Source of the DNA: DATCMU01 sp036563245
Lineage (GTDB): Bacteria > Pseudomonadota > Alphaproteobacteria > Rhizobiales > Devosiaceae
Length of the DNA: 64,000 nt
Assembly (NCBI GenBank): GCA_036563245.1
Contig: DATCMU010000031.1
Location: 1 to 64,000 of the forward strand
Reading direction: 5' to 3'
The position numbers were made by a program, and so were the translations under genes. Position 1 is the first letter of the stretch; each line of letters begins with the position of its first letter. A model generated the notes under the pieces. It saw only the letters and a list, made by a program, of their open reading frames with translations, ran no database searches and was not told the origin of the DNA. Positions 51,520-60,835 of the stretch are shown piece by piece.

Positions 51520-52767
51520 ATGCGGTCGACGGTGTTTTCCGGCGTCAATCTGAAGGGATTCCGGTTGATCGCCGACCTGCTTACAATCGCCTTCGACCGG
51601 CTACGGACATCCTTCACCGTCGCGCTGGCACGATCCAGGCCTGCCAGCACCGACATCATTGCCGGCCTGCCCATCGGCATCGCCTGCTGGGACGCCGGTG
51701 CCCGGCTGCTGAATGCCAATGCCCAGTTCCTCGCCGACACAAGCCTCGATGCACGGGCCACAAGGCCAGGCACGACCTATTCGGAACTCATGCGCCGCCT
51801 GTCGCTCTGTCACAACCTGCACGTCCTGGCGGACGATACCTCGGGCCGTCAATTCGAGGTAGAGACCTGCGGCGGGCGCTGGCTGCTGCTCGACGAGAGG
51901 CCGACCGAGGACGGCGGCTTCGTCACGCTCGCCACGGACATAACGGCGCGCAAACGGGCGGAACTGGACCTGAAGGCAGTCCGTGCCGAGCAACGGCTAC
52001 TCGCGCGCCGATATCACGAGGAGAAAATTCGCGCAGAGGCGGCCAGCCGGGCCAAGACCTCGTTCCTCGCCCATCTCAGCCATGATATCCGCACCCCGCT
52101 CAACCACATCATCGGGTTTGCCGACCTGATCCGGCACCAGACCTATGGGCCGCTGGGGGACAGCCGCTATCTCGGCTATATCAACGACATCAAGGGATCA
52201 GGCGAAAAGCTGCTCGCCTCGTTCGCCGAAATCCTGGAGCTGGCGCAACTCGAGGGCGGCGACAAGCTCCTGTCATGCGAGGAAGTCCCGGTTGACGACC
52301 TGATCGGCTCAGTGTTCGCGCGCTTTTCGGGGCAGGCCAAGCGTGCCGGGGTGACCTTGAGCGCCAGCCGGGGAACGGATGCGTTGGTGATTGCGGATCG
52401 GGCCTCGCTGCAGCGCATGCTCGGTAACCTGGTGGAGAATGCCGTCCGCTTCACGCCCTCCGGCGGCAAGGTGACCCTTGGCGCCTGGGAGGCGGGCGAC
52501 GGTGTGGTTCTCGAGGTTTCGGACACGGGTATCGGCATTGCCCCGGAGCGGCTGGAAACCCTTTCCCACCCGTTCGTGCTTGGCGACGCCATGTTCACCC
52601 GCGAGCATGGCGGCGCCGGGCTGGGCATCGCCATCGCACGAGCCATCGCGGAACTCAGCGGCGGCCGCCTGGCCATCGACAGCAGCCCGGCCTACGGCAC
52701 GACGGTTGCAGTATCGTTGCCTGCCATCACAGGTTCGACCGTGGCATCCCGGCCCGTCGCCGCCTGA
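51520..52767 (+). CDS. soluble histidine kinase with degenerate PAS domain
   Basis: 415-residue kinase without clear transmembrane segments. A PAS-like domain (about residues 45-145, IIAGLPIGIACWDAGARLLNAN start and LATDITARKRAE end) leads via a coiled coil to the phosphoacceptor domain with His188 in AHLSHDIRTPLNHIIGF (Asp follows His where Glu is more common) and an HATPase_c domain with NLVENAVRF, DTGIGIA and GGAGLGIAI. The ATG at 51520 has GGAGGGGA upstream and is preferred to TTG at 51487. No regulator is adjacent; the next gene, glnE, converges with 4 bp between the stops. Similar to PleC/DivJ-group kinases. Confidence 0.87.
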   Translation: MRSTVFSGVNLKGFRLIADLLTIAFDRLRTSFTVALARSRPASTDIIAGLPIGIACWDAGARLLNANAQFLADTSLDARATRPGTTYSELMRRLSLCHNLHVLADDTSGRQFEVETCGGRWLLLDERPTEDGGFVTLATDITARKRAELDLKAVRAEQRLLARRYHEEKIRAEAASRAKTSFLAHLSHDIRTPLNHIIGFADLIRHQTYGPLGDSRYLGYINDIKGSGEKLLASFAEILELAQLEGGDKLLSCEEVPVDDLIGSVFARFSGQAKRAGVTLSASRGTDALVIADRASLQRMLGNLVENAVRFTPSGGKVTLGAWEAGDGVVLEVSDTGIGIAPERLETLSHPFVLGDAMFTREHGGAGLGIAIARAIAELSGGRLAIDSSPAYGTTVAVSLPAITGSTVASRPVAA

Positions 52768-52771
52768 CCTT

Positions 52772-55663
52772 TCAACCGACGCGCAGCTTCTCGAACCACG
52801 CCTTCGATGCGGTGGAAACTTCTTCAGTCATCGCCTGAATGTCTGCCTCCAGTCGGCTGAAATCGGGATAGTTTGTCAAACGCGCCAGCAATTCGCGGAA
52901 TGCGGGCGTCCATCCCTCATCCTTGAAGGGATCGAGAAGGCACGCGCTCATGATCTGCAGGATCGAGGAATAGACCGCATGGATGGCGGCCATGCGCTCG
53001 CCCTCCGGCAGCAAGCCGATCTGGCCAAGCCGCGACAGCACTTCCCTTGGCGGAGCCTGGGGGGCCGCAATGGCCTCCGCTTCCAGCAATTGCGCGGCCT
53101 GGGCCATGAATTCCAGATCGACCAGCCCGCCCGCGGCCAATTTGAGGTCGAAGGGGTGCCTGGGCTTGCGCTCGCGCGCCATCAACGCGCGCATGTTCAA
53201 GACGTCGGTGACGGTCTTCTCCCGGTCCCGGGGCATCCGCACAACCTCGGAAACGACCGCCTCGACCCGCGCCGCCATTTCGCCATCCGCATAGATCGGG
53301 CGGGCACGGGTGAGAGCCAGATGCTCCCAGGTCCACGCGTCCTTGTGCTGGTAGGCCGAAAAGCTGGCAAGGCTTGTGGCCAGAGGGCCCGCATTGCCGG
53401 ATGGGCGGAGCCGCATGTCGGTCTGGTAGAGCACGCCCTGCGCGGTGGGCGACGACAGGGCCGCGACCAGGCGCTGGGTGAGGCGGGTAAAGTAATGCGA
53501 GGTGGCCAAAGGTCGCTCGCCGTTCGACTCCTCGACACCCGCCGGCGCCTCGAACAGCATGATGAAATCGAGATCCGAGGTCACGGTCATTTCCCGGCTC
53601 GCCATCTTCCCGAAGGCGAGCAGCGCCACTTCTGCGCCCGGCACTTCCCCGTGCCGCCTTGCCATCTCCTCGCGCACAGACGCGAACAGTCGCCCCAACA
53701 GCGTCTCGGCCACCGCAGAAAAGGCCCGCCCTGCGGCATCGGCGCCAATCGTTCCGGAGATGAGACCGGCGGCGACCAGGAACATCTGCTCCTGGCCAAT
53801 GATGCGGGCGCGATCCATCAGGTCCTCGTAGCCGCGAGCATCGGCGAGAAAAGCGTCGAGCTTCTCGACCAGCACGGCAGGCTGCGCCACATCGTCGGCA
53901 AAGGCGGGATCGATCAGGCCATCCATCACATGGGCGCGATGGATCACCAGTTCCGACATGCGCGGCGCGGACGCCATGAACGCCACCAGCATGTGCAGCA
54001 GGACATCATGATTGCGCAGCAGGGCAAAGAGTTGCACGCCGGCCGGCAGGCGCGAAAGGAAATGATCGAAGCGCGCCAGGGCGCCGTCCGCATTGCCGGT
54101 GGCCGCTATTGCCTCGAGCAATGCGGGCAACAACTCGGTCAGGTGGGCGCGGGAAACGGCGGCGCGGGTCGCCGCGTAGCCGCCATAGTGCCACTTGCGA
54201 ACCGTCGCAGATGCCTTTTCGGGTTCGGCAAATCCCAGATTGGCCAGGGTTTCGATGGTTCCCGGGTCGTCGTCGCTACCCGTGAACACCAGATTGCCGG
54301 TGGTGGTGGCCAGCGTCGCCCCTTCGGTGAACAGTTCCGAATAGTATGAAACCACCGTGGCGAGTGCATCGCGGTAGCGTCGGCCGAATGTCTCGACATC
54401 GGGTTCGCCCATGAGGCAGGCGATGCCCTGAACCCCCTCGTCATCTTCAGGCATTACATGGGTCTGCTCGTCGCGCAGCATTTGCAGCCGGTTCTCGATT
54501 GCCCGCAGGAACCAGTACTCGCGGACCAGGGTCGATGAGGTGCGCGGCGTGATCCACCCGGCCGCGGCCAGGGCCTCAAGCGCCGATGTCGTCGGCCGGA
54601 CTCGCAATCCCGGATCTCGGCCGCCGGCAATCAGCTGCTGGGTCTGGGTGAAGAACTCGATCTCGCGGATGCCCCCACGGCCCAGCTTGACGTTGTGCCC
54701 CGCCACGCGCTCATCGCCGACATTGCGGTGAATGTTGATCTGTCGCTTCATCGCCTGGATGTCGGCGATAGTTGCGAAGTCGAGGTGCTTGCGCCAAACG
54801 AAAGGCGCCATTTCCTTGAGAAACGCCTCGCCGACGCCGCGATCGCCGGCGCAGGGCCGCGCCTTGATCCACGCAGCGCGTTCCCAGTTCTGTCCACGCG
54901 CTTCGTAATAGGTCATGGCGGCATCGAACGACAGCGCCACCGGGGTCGAGCCTGGATCGGGTCGCAACCTCAGATCCGTGCGAAAGACATAGCCGTCCGC
55001 GGTCCGGTCCTGCATCAGCGAGACCAGATGGCGCACCATGCGGCTATAGAGCTTGTTGGCCTCAAGGGGGTCGGCCAGAATTCCCTTGTCGGGATCGTAG
55101 AAGGCGACGACGTCGATGTCCGACGAATAGTTGAGTTCTCGGCCGCCATGCTTGCCGAGCGCGAAGATCACCAGTCCGCAATTGGCGGCCAAAGCCTCGT
55201 CGGGCGACATCAGAATGCTGCCCTTCCCGGCCGCTTCGCGCGCGAGATAGTCGAGCCCCGCTTCCAGCGCGGCGTCAGCCAGATCGCTGAGCGCCTCGCA
55301 TGCCCTGCGGGTCGTCCAGACCTGGCCGACCTCCGCCACGCCGGCCAACAGGGCGACGCGCGCCTTCGCCCGGCGAAGCACGACCTCGAGCTCTTCCTCG
55401 GAGGCTGCCGATCGACCTGCGTCATTCACTGCGGCGAGTTCCTGCGCAAGCGCCGCGTCGGCGTCGCCGCCGAGCGCACCGGCGAACCAATCGGCCTCGC
55501 GCCCGGCCAGTTCGGCGAGGTACGGCGCTCTTGCGAAAAGGGGCCCCAGGAGCGGACTCGCCCTGTCGACCGCTTGGTTCCCATCGAGCGTGGCCCGCCA
55601 CTCCTCGAAGGCACGATCGGACTGCCCCCCGGGCAAGGGCTTGAGTTCGTCGGCAAGGCTCAT
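52772..55663 (-). CDS. glnE: bifunctional glutamine synthetase adenylyltransferase/adenylyl-removing enzyme
   Basis: Controls glutamine synthetase by adding or removing AMP in response to PII and glutamine. The 963-residue protein has two nucleotidyltransferase domains: N-terminal deadenylylase with ALGKHGGRELNYSSDIDVV (acidic residues at about 181-184) and C-terminal adenylyltransferase with AFGKMASREMTVTSDLDFI (about 694). Both metal-binding pairs are present, so both activities are likely. It lies 21 bp downstream of the sensor kinase gene in the degP-regulator-kinase-glnE order seen in many Hyphomicrobiales, and may be at the end of that transcript. Confidence 0.96.
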   Translation of the reverse strand: MSLADELKPLPGGQSDRAFEEWRATLDGNQAVDRASPLLGPLFARAPYLAELAGREADWFAGALGGDADAALAQELAAVNDAGRSAASEEELEVVLRRAKARVALLAGVAEVGQVWTTRRACEALSDLADAALEAGLDYLAREAAGKGSILMSPDEALAANCGLVIFALGKHGGRELNYSSDIDVVAFYDPDKGILADPLEANKLYSRMVRHLVSLMQDRTADGYVFRTDLRLRPDPGSTPVALSFDAAMTYYEARGQNWERAAWIKARPCAGDRGVGEAFLKEMAPFVWRKHLDFATIADIQAMKRQINIHRNVGDERVAGHNVKLGRGGIREIEFFTQTQQLIAGGRDPGLRVRPTTSALEALAAAGWITPRTSSTLVREYWFLRAIENRLQMLRDEQTHVMPEDDEGVQGIACLMGEPDVETFGRRYRDALATVVSYYSELFTEGATLATTTGNLVFTGSDDDPGTIETLANLGFAEPEKASATVRKWHYGGYAATRAAVSRAHLTELLPALLEAIAATGNADGALARFDHFLSRLPAGVQLFALLRNHDVLLHMLVAFMASAPRMSELVIHRAHVMDGLIDPAFADDVAQPAVLVEKLDAFLADARGYEDLMDRARIIGQEQMFLVAAGLISGTIGADAAGRAFSAVAETLLGRLFASVREEMARRHGEVPGAEVALLAFGKMASREMTVTSDLDFIMLFEAPAGVEESNGERPLATSHYFTRLTQRLVAALSSPTAQGVLYQTDMRLRPSGNAGPLATSLASFSAYQHKDAWTWEHLALTRARPIYADGEMAARVEAVVSEVVRMPRDREKTVTDVLNMRALMARERKPRHPFDLKLAAGGLVDLEFMAQAAQLLEAEAIAAPQAPPREVLSRLGQIGLLPEGERMAAIHAVYSSILQIMSACLLDPFKDEGWTPAFRELLARLTNYPDFSRLEADIQAMTEEVSTASKAWFEKLRVG

Positions 55664-55684
55664 GCGAAATTGCCCGCCGGGTGG

Positions 55685-57088
55685 TCAGATCGACCTGGGC
55701 AAATCGATGATGGCGCGAACGCCAGGGTGATTGTCCTCGAGACGGAATGTCCCGCGATGCAGGTGCGCAACCGCGGCAACCAGCGACAGGCCGAGCCCGG
55801 AGCCCGGCTCGGTGCGGCTCTTTTCGAGGCGCACGAACCGCTCCACGACCCGCGCCCGCTCATCTTCGGGAATACCAGGACCATTGTCCGCAACCTCGAT
55901 CAGCACGCGTCCGGTTTCCTCGCGCACCTTGAGGGTAATGCGCCCCGGACCCGACGCACTGCGCTGGGCGTACTTTATGGCGTTCTCGACAAGGTTCACA
56001 AGCGCCTGGCCGATGAGTTCACGAATGGCGCTGATGCGGATCCCCTCGCCCGCATCCGCCTCGATTGCCATGCCCGCGTCCTCGGCCACCGGCCCATAAA
56101 GTTCGGCGACATCGGCCACCGCCGCGCTGAGGTCGAGATCGGAGAAGGCGCCGGACGGTGCCCCCGCCTCCGCGCGCGCGATCATGAGCAATGCGTTGAA
56201 CGTGCGGATCAACTGGTCGCTCTCGGCAATCGTTGCTTCAAGGGCCGTGCGCTGGCTCTCATGGGCCGATTCGTCGCGCAGCGCCGCCTCGGCCTTGTTA
56301 CGCATGCGCGTCAGCGGGGTCTTGAGATCATGGGCAACGTTGTCGGTGACTTCCTTGAGCCCCTTCATGAGTTGCTCGATTCGGTCGAGCATGGCGTTCA
56401 GGCTCGTCGCCAGGCGGTCGAATTCGTCGTCGCGCGGCGTCACCGGCACCCGTTCGGAGAGATTGCCGGACATGATCTTGGTGGAAGTCGCGGTGATGGT
56501 GTCAATACGGCGCAGCACCCGCATGGCCGTGAGCCCACCGGCGATCGCGGACAGGACGATGATGCCCCCAACCCCAAACAGGAACCCGCCGAAGATGATT
56601 GCGGAATAGCCGCGTCGCTCGATGATGTCGCGGCCAACGACCAACCGAAGTCCGTTGTTCAGAAACGTGGTCTGAACAAGGGCAAATCCCTCGGTGTTCT
56701 CCTCGCTGCCATTGCTGTCGAGTGCGCCGGGACGCGTGTAGGAGAAGCTTGAATACCCGGATTGCTGCAGGGCATGCGCCGGCATGTCCGAAACATTTCC
56801 GGCCAGCATCTGGCCAAGCTGGTCGCCCAGGTAGTAGATGCCTGGGCCGGGCCGGGCCGACAGGCGCTGGACGCTGTAGATCAGCGCGCGAATGCCCTGC
56901 TGGTCGTTCACGCGCATCAGGATCGCGGTTTCGCGCTGGATCGAGGCGGTCTGCTGGCGCTGGATAGCGAGCGAGGACTGCCAGGCCATGTAGGCCAGCA
57001 GCGCGATCGAGAACACGACGAAGATCAGGATGAACAGCGCTGTCAGGCGCACGGTCGATGTGCGCCAGATGCGTCCGATGCTAGTCAC
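55685..57088 (-). CDS. sensor histidine kinase of a two-component pair
   Basis: 467-residue membrane kinase: first transmembrane helix about residues 14-34, periplasmic domain about 35-165, second helix about 166-190, HAMP domain, then the phosphoacceptor His251 in DNVAHDLKTPLTRMRNKAE and an HATPase_c domain with NLVENAIKY, DNGPGIP and GSGLGLSLV. Its ATG overlaps the end of the regulator gene by 8 bp, so the two are translationally coupled and form a pair. By position next to degP and glnE it is the conserved Hyphomicrobiales system of this place; I cannot name its signal. Confidence 0.93.
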   Translation of the reverse strand: MTSIGRIWRTSTVRLTALFILIFVVFSIALLAYMAWQSSLAIQRQQTASIQRETAILMRVNDQQGIRALIYSVQRLSARPGPGIYYLGDQLGQMLAGNVSDMPAHALQQSGYSSFSYTRPGALDSNGSEENTEGFALVQTTFLNNGLRLVVGRDIIERRGYSAIIFGGFLFGVGGIIVLSAIAGGLTAMRVLRRIDTITATSTKIMSGNLSERVPVTPRDDEFDRLATSLNAMLDRIEQLMKGLKEVTDNVAHDLKTPLTRMRNKAEAALRDESAHESQRTALEATIAESDQLIRTFNALLMIARAEAGAPSGAFSDLDLSAAVADVAELYGPVAEDAGMAIEADAGEGIRISAIRELIGQALVNLVENAIKYAQRSASGPGRITLKVREETGRVLIEVADNGPGIPEDERARVVERFVRLEKSRTEPGSGLGLSLVAAVAHLHRGTFRLEDNHPGVRAIIDLPRSI

Positions 57089-57752
57089 GGATCATGTACC
57101 CCGCCCCCCTGATGGTGTGCAGAAGGGGGGTTGCATGGCCCTTGTCGATCTTGGAGCGCAGGCGCGACATGTGGACATCGATCACGTTTGTCTGCGGATC
57201 GAAGTGATAGTCCCATACATTCTCGAGCAGCATCGTGCGGGTCACGACCTGCCCGGCGTGCTTCATGAGATATTCGAGCAGGCGGAATTCCCTGGGCTGC
57301 AGCAGGATCGCTTCGCCGGCGCGCTCCACCTTGCGCGACAGCCTGTCCAGATTGAGGTCGCCAACCTGATAACTGGTCGCGGCCTCGCCCGGGCTCGAGC
57401 GGCGCGCCAGCACCTCGATGCGTGCCAGCAACTCGGTGAATGCATATGGCTTTGCCAGGTAATCGTCACCGCCGGCGCGCAGGCCCGTCACGCGGTCGTC
57501 GACTTCGCCAAGCGCTGAAAGGATCAGGACCGGGGTGCGGTTGTCTTCGGCCCGAAGGGATTCAACGATCGACAGTCCGTCTCGACGCGGCAACATGCGA
57601 TCGACGATAAGGACGTCGTATTCCATGCCCGAAGCCATGGCGAAACCGGTTTCCCCATCCGAGGCATGATGGGTGACGTGCCCGGCCTCGTCGAGCGCCT
57701 GGATCAGGTAGCTTGCCGCCTCACGGTCGTCTTCGATCAAAAGGATCTTCAT
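57081..57752 (-). CDS. OmpR/PhoB-family response regulator
   Basis: 223-residue regulator. The receiver domain (1-120) has the acidic pocket IEDDRE, phosphoacceptor Asp51 (VLIVDRMLP), Thr/Ser switch (LILSALG) and Lys in YLAKPYAF. The winged-helix domain (about 128-222) shows the OmpR-type features LQPREFRLLEYLMKHAGQVVTR, IDVHMSRLRSKID and IRGAGYMI. It overlaps the kinase gene downstream by 8 bp. Upstream, a strong stem-loop separates it from degP, so it may be expressed at a lower level by read-through or from its own promoter. Confidence 0.95.
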   Translation of the reverse strand: MKILLIEDDREAASYLIQALDEAGHVTHHASDGETGFAMASGMEYDVLIVDRMLPRRDGLSIVESLRAEDNRTPVLILSALGEVDDRVTGLRAGGDDYLAKPYAFTELLARIEVLARRSSPGEAATSYQVGDLNLDRLSRKVERAGEAILLQPREFRLLEYLMKHAGQVVTRTMLLENVWDYHFDPQTNVIDVHMSRLRSKIDKGHATPLLHTIRGAGYMIRD

Positions 57753-57793
57753 GGCGGGTCTACTTTGCAGTCCCTTTGCCGGAATGCAACGGG

Positions 57794-57828
57794 ATCGTCT
57801 CCGGGAGCCCTGAGGTCCCGGAGACGAT
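57794..57828 (-). terminator. strong stem-loop between degP and response regulator
   Basis: Perfect 13-bp inverted repeat, ATCGTCTCCGGGA (57794-57806) and TCCCGGAGACGAT (57816-57828), 9-nt loop, starting 8 nt after the degP stop. No U-tract, so it is more likely a partial terminator or an mRNA-stabilising stem than a full stop. Confidence 0.6.
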
Positions 57829-57836
57829 GTGCAGAT

Positions 57837-59348
57837 CTACTGCTTCGACGTGTCGGTCAATGGCAGGCCGATGAAACGGATCTGGCCGTTTCGGCTGGCC
57901 TTGATCAGGATGGTCGAGCGGCCGCTGTCGCGTACGCCGGATATCGCGTTCTCGAAGTCCTGCGGCGAAGCGACGGCCTTGTTGTCGGCTTCAAGGATCA
58001 CGTCGCCGACGGCAAAACCCTTCGAAGCCGCCGTGGAGTTGGGATCGATATCCTGGATCAGGAGTCCGGCCCCATCGCTGTTGGGCACCAGCGTCAGCCC
58101 GACGCTGGAGACCACCGGCTGGTCCGGCTGGGTGGGCTGGGTCTGGTCGTTCTGGGCGACCTGCTGGTCCTTGAGGGTATCGAGCGTGACCTTGATATCC
58201 TGCTTCTTGCCGTCGCGCAGGATCGAGATGTCGACGGTCGAACCCGGCGCATAGTTGGCGATGGTGCGAGCGAGATCACGCGCGTTGGCGATATCCTTGC
58301 CATCGACGCCCACGATCACGTCGCCGGACTTCACGCCCGCCTTGCCCGCAGGAGCACCGTCGGTGAGATTGGTGACCAGCGCGCCCTTGGTATTGGGCAG
58401 ACTCATGCTGTCGGCGATATCCTTGGTGACATCCTGGATGCCGACGCCAAGGAAGCCGCGGGTCACAGAGCCATGGGTCTTGAGCTGCTCGACCACCTGC
58501 TTGACCGTGGCGGCGGGAATGGCGAATGCAATGCCGACATTGCCGCCATTGGGCGAGAAGATCGCGGTATTGACGCCCACCACTTCACCGGAAAGGTTGA
58601 AGTCGGGGCCGCCGGAATTGCCGCGATTGACCGCTGCATCGATCTGGATGAAATCGTCATAGGTGCTGGAATTCAGGTCGCGGCCACGGGCCGAGACAAT
58701 GCCCGCGGTGACCGTGCCACCCAGACCGAATGGATTGCCGACCGCAACGACCCAGTCGCCAACCCGCACCTCGTTCTCGGCCAGCTTGACGAACGGCAGG
58801 TTGCTGGCGCCATCGATCTTGAGCAGGGCAAGGTCCGTCCGTGGGTCGGTGCCGATGATCTTGGCGGAGTGTTCCTCGCCATTGTCATAGACGACCGTGA
58901 CCTTCTGTGCGTTCTCGACCACATGGTTGTTGGTGACCACATATCCGTCGCCGGAGATTATGAAGCCCGAGCCTGCGGCCACGAACTTGCGCACGGGTGG
59001 CTGCCCGTTCGGTCCGTTGCCGGGCCCCTGGCCCATGTCGGGGCCGAACTGGTCGAAGAAGCGCCGCAGGGGATTGTCAGGCGGCAGATCGGGAAAATTG
59101 AAATAGTATTGCGAGCTGTTCTGGACCTTTTCCTGGCCGTCGACCGTGATCGAAACCACGGCCGGCTTCACCGCGGCCACCAGATCGGCAAAGCCCGCCG
59201 ACGGGGCGACCGAAGGTACCGTTATCTGGGCATTCGCCGATTCGCTGGTCAACATGAACGCCGTGGCGCCGCCGCCGAGCGCCAGTGCGATCGCAAGCGT
59301 CGATGCCACGATCATCTTGCGTGAGCGGCTGAAAATCCTTGAGCGCAT
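57837..59348 (-). CDS. degP: periplasmic serine endoprotease DegP/HtrA
   Basis: 503-residue protease/chaperone. The N-terminal signal/anchor (MIVASTLAIALALGGGATAF, about 12-31) precedes a trypsin-like domain with the catalytic triad His142 (VVTNNHVVE), Asp172 (DPRTDLALLKI) and Ser245 (NRGNSGGP), followed by two PDZ domains (about 300-385 and 415-495), with GFLGVGIQDV and VISSVGLTLV-like starts. The ATG at 59346-59348 is used. Together with the two-component pair downstream it suggests envelope stress control. Spacing to the upstream TSUP gene is 230 bp and contains the dispersed repeat. Confidence 0.96.
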   Translation of the reverse strand: MRSRIFSRSRKMIVASTLAIALALGGGATAFMLTSESANAQITVPSVAPSAGFADLVAAVKPAVVSITVDGQEKVQNSSQYYFNFPDLPPDNPLRRFFDQFGPDMGQGPGNGPNGQPPVRKFVAAGSGFIISGDGYVVTNNHVVENAQKVTVVYDNGEEHSAKIIGTDPRTDLALLKIDGASNLPFVKLAENEVRVGDWVVAVGNPFGLGGTVTAGIVSARGRDLNSSTYDDFIQIDAAVNRGNSGGPDFNLSGEVVGVNTAIFSPNGGNVGIAFAIPAATVKQVVEQLKTHGSVTRGFLGVGIQDVTKDIADSMSLPNTKGALVTNLTDGAPAGKAGVKSGDVIVGVDGKDIANARDLARTIANYAPGSTVDISILRDGKKQDIKVTLDTLKDQQVAQNDQTQPTQPDQPVVSSVGLTLVPNSDGAGLLIQDIDPNSTAASKGFAVGDVILEADNKAVASPQDFENAISGVRDSGRSTILIKASRNGQIRFIGLPLTDTSKQ

Positions 59349-59479
59349 CCTGGTCTTCTCCTTGTCGAATTCTGGCTGCTGGGCTCTCAACAGGTGGCGC
59401 AGTTATGCAGGGTCGCGGATTTCGCCAAGATGAATTGCACATTAAAAATCCGTAACGTGCGTGACGAATTGCGTCTCGA

Positions 59480-59581
59480 CCATGTCACCCTCCGATGGAA
59501 TCAAGACGCTTGTTCCAGGGCTTTGAGTGGTTGCATGTTCGAATCGGAATACCGGCACCCGCTCCACCTGAACATGCTCTA
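59480..59581 (-). repeat. dispersed 102-bp repeat, copy B, starting at the TSUP gene stop
   Basis: On the minus strand the repeat begins with the TAG stop of the TSUP gene and ends in GTGACATGG, as copy A does at lpd. The first 49 bp contain perfect 8-bp terminal arms GCATGTTC and GAACATGC (59533-59577). No gaps are needed against copy A over 102 bp. Confidence 0.75.
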
Positions 59582-60346
59582 GCGGAGCATCTGGGCACCC
59601 ACGCTCCAGAGCAACTGCACGGCCACCAGGGTCAGAACGATCCTGAAGGCATGGCGAAAGCCCTTTTCCGGCAGTCTGTCGAGCAGGAAGCCGCCGAGCG
59701 CGGTGCCGGCAAAACCGCTGGCGATCATGGCGAGCACCAGGGGCAGATAGTCGGAGAATGCGAAACCCAGGAGGGTGAAGGTGACGACCTTGAACGTGTT
59801 CTGCATCGTCATCAGGAATGCATGGGTGCCAACGATCTGCCGGCGATCGTCGAGGTTTCGCAGGAACGTGACGACAAGCGGGCCGGAAATGCCCACCACC
59901 ATGCCCACCGCCGACGTCAACCCGCCGGCAAGCGTGACCGTTAATGGCGTCCGCCCCCTGATCGGCGGCTTCGGCGCCCATACGCCATAAAGGATGAACA
60001 GCCCGATCGCGGTCTTGAACACGGTGTCGGGCAGAAGCGTCGCCACCCGGCCGCCCAATGCCGCGCCGATTGCGCTGCCCAGCACGAACCAGCCCACGAA
60101 ATGCCACTGGATGAAGGCCCGGCGCAAGATGGCCCGGCCCCCGTTCGACCCGAGTTGCACGAAGCCGTGAACCGGCACGGCAACAGCCGCGGGCAGCATC
60201 AGGCTCATCACCGCGATCAGCATGGATCCGCCGCCAAGACTGAAGGCCGCTGTGGTGGCGGATGTGAAAAAGCTCAGGCCGATGAGAAGAATCGCGCCGG
60301 CCGCATCGAGCGTTGGTGGCAGGAGATGGAACGATGACAGGACCAT
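59579..60346 (-). CDS. TSUP family (TauE/SafE) sulfite/organosulfur permease
   Basis: 255-residue protein with about seven to eight hydrophobic segments and the two-fold repeat of the TSUP family: FSLGGGSMLIAVMSLMLP-type segment in the first half and AVGMVVGISGPLVVTFL in the second. Members export sulfite, sulfoacetate or related anions, but the substrate here is not determined by sequence. The start is the ATG at 60344-60346. It lies 39 bp downstream of the OsmC gene, so it may belong to the ccm-osmC transcript. Its stop codon lies in a dispersed repeat. Confidence 0.88.
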   Translation of the reverse strand: MVLSSFHLLPPTLDAAGAILLIGLSFFTSATTAAFSLGGGSMLIAVMSLMLPAAVAVPVHGFVQLGSNGGRAILRRAFIQWHFVGWFVLGSAIGAALGGRVATLLPDTVFKTAIGLFILYGVWAPKPPIRGRTPLTVTLAGGLTSAVGMVVGISGPLVVTFLRNLDDRRQIVGTHAFLMTMQNTFKVVTFTLLGFAFSDYLPLVLAMIASGFAGTALGGFLLDRLPEKGFRHAFRIVLTLVAVQLLWSVGAQMLR

Positions 60347-60385
60347 GCGCGGCGATTAGACCGCTTCGGGGCAACCTGCAAGGGG

Positions 60386-60835
60386 CTAGCCGACCTGTAC
60401 CAGTTCCGCCGTGATCCGCGACTCGCGCGACAATATCCTGTGCACATGGCAGTGTAGGGCGACGGTCAGCATTTCCTTTCGCCGAATTTCGTCGAGATCG
60501 CCGTCGATCATGACCTTGCAATCGAACACGTTGACGCGATTGGCACGGTCCGGCGCGCCACCGAGACCGTCCTCGTGCTCAGTCATGAAATGGGAAACAC
60601 GCGTTTCGATCACCTTCACCGGCCAACCCTTGCGCTCGGCAAAGATGCGCAACGTGATGGTGGTGCACGAGGCAAGCGCGGCCGCGAGCAGTTGCATGGG
60701 CGACAGCCCCAGATCGTCGCCGCCGTTCTCGACCGGCTCGTCCACCGCAATCGTGTGGCCCGAACCGCTGACGTCAAGGGCATATCGGCCCTTGCCGTTT
60801 TCACGCGCAGCAACGTAGGGCCGCTGGTAGCTCAC
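60386..60835 (-). CDS. OsmC/Ohr-type protein
   Basis: 149-residue OsmC-fold protein with the conserved active-site cysteine in ALASCTTITLRIFAERKGW; the second family Cys lies in ALHCHVHRIL. OsmC proteins reduce organic hydroperoxides by thiol chemistry. The start is GTG at 60833-60835, because its first bases overlap the ccmH stop (GTGA) and a GGGGGCGGA ribosome binding site is inside ccmH; the frame to 60982 would overlap the ccmH coding region heavily. The 4-bp overlap makes translational coupling with cytochrome c maturation likely, an unusual partnership. Confidence 0.88.
   Translation of the reverse strand: MSYQRPYVAARENGKGRYALDVSGSGHTIAVDEPVENGGDDLGLSPMQLLAAALASCTTITLRIFAERKGWPVKVIETRVSHFMTEHEDGLGGAPDRANRVNVFDCKVMIDGDLDEIRRKEMLTVALHCHVHRILSRESRITAELVQVG

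Noticed and set aside
52478..54349. 623-codon open frame on the plus strand opposite glnE
   Set aside because: It lies inside the well-supported glnE gene, is Arg/Gly/Ala/His-rich and has no family features: an antisense shadow of a GC-rich gene. The same holds for 54695-56752 (+), 35405-37120 (-), 29846-31669 (+) and 27678-28934 (+).
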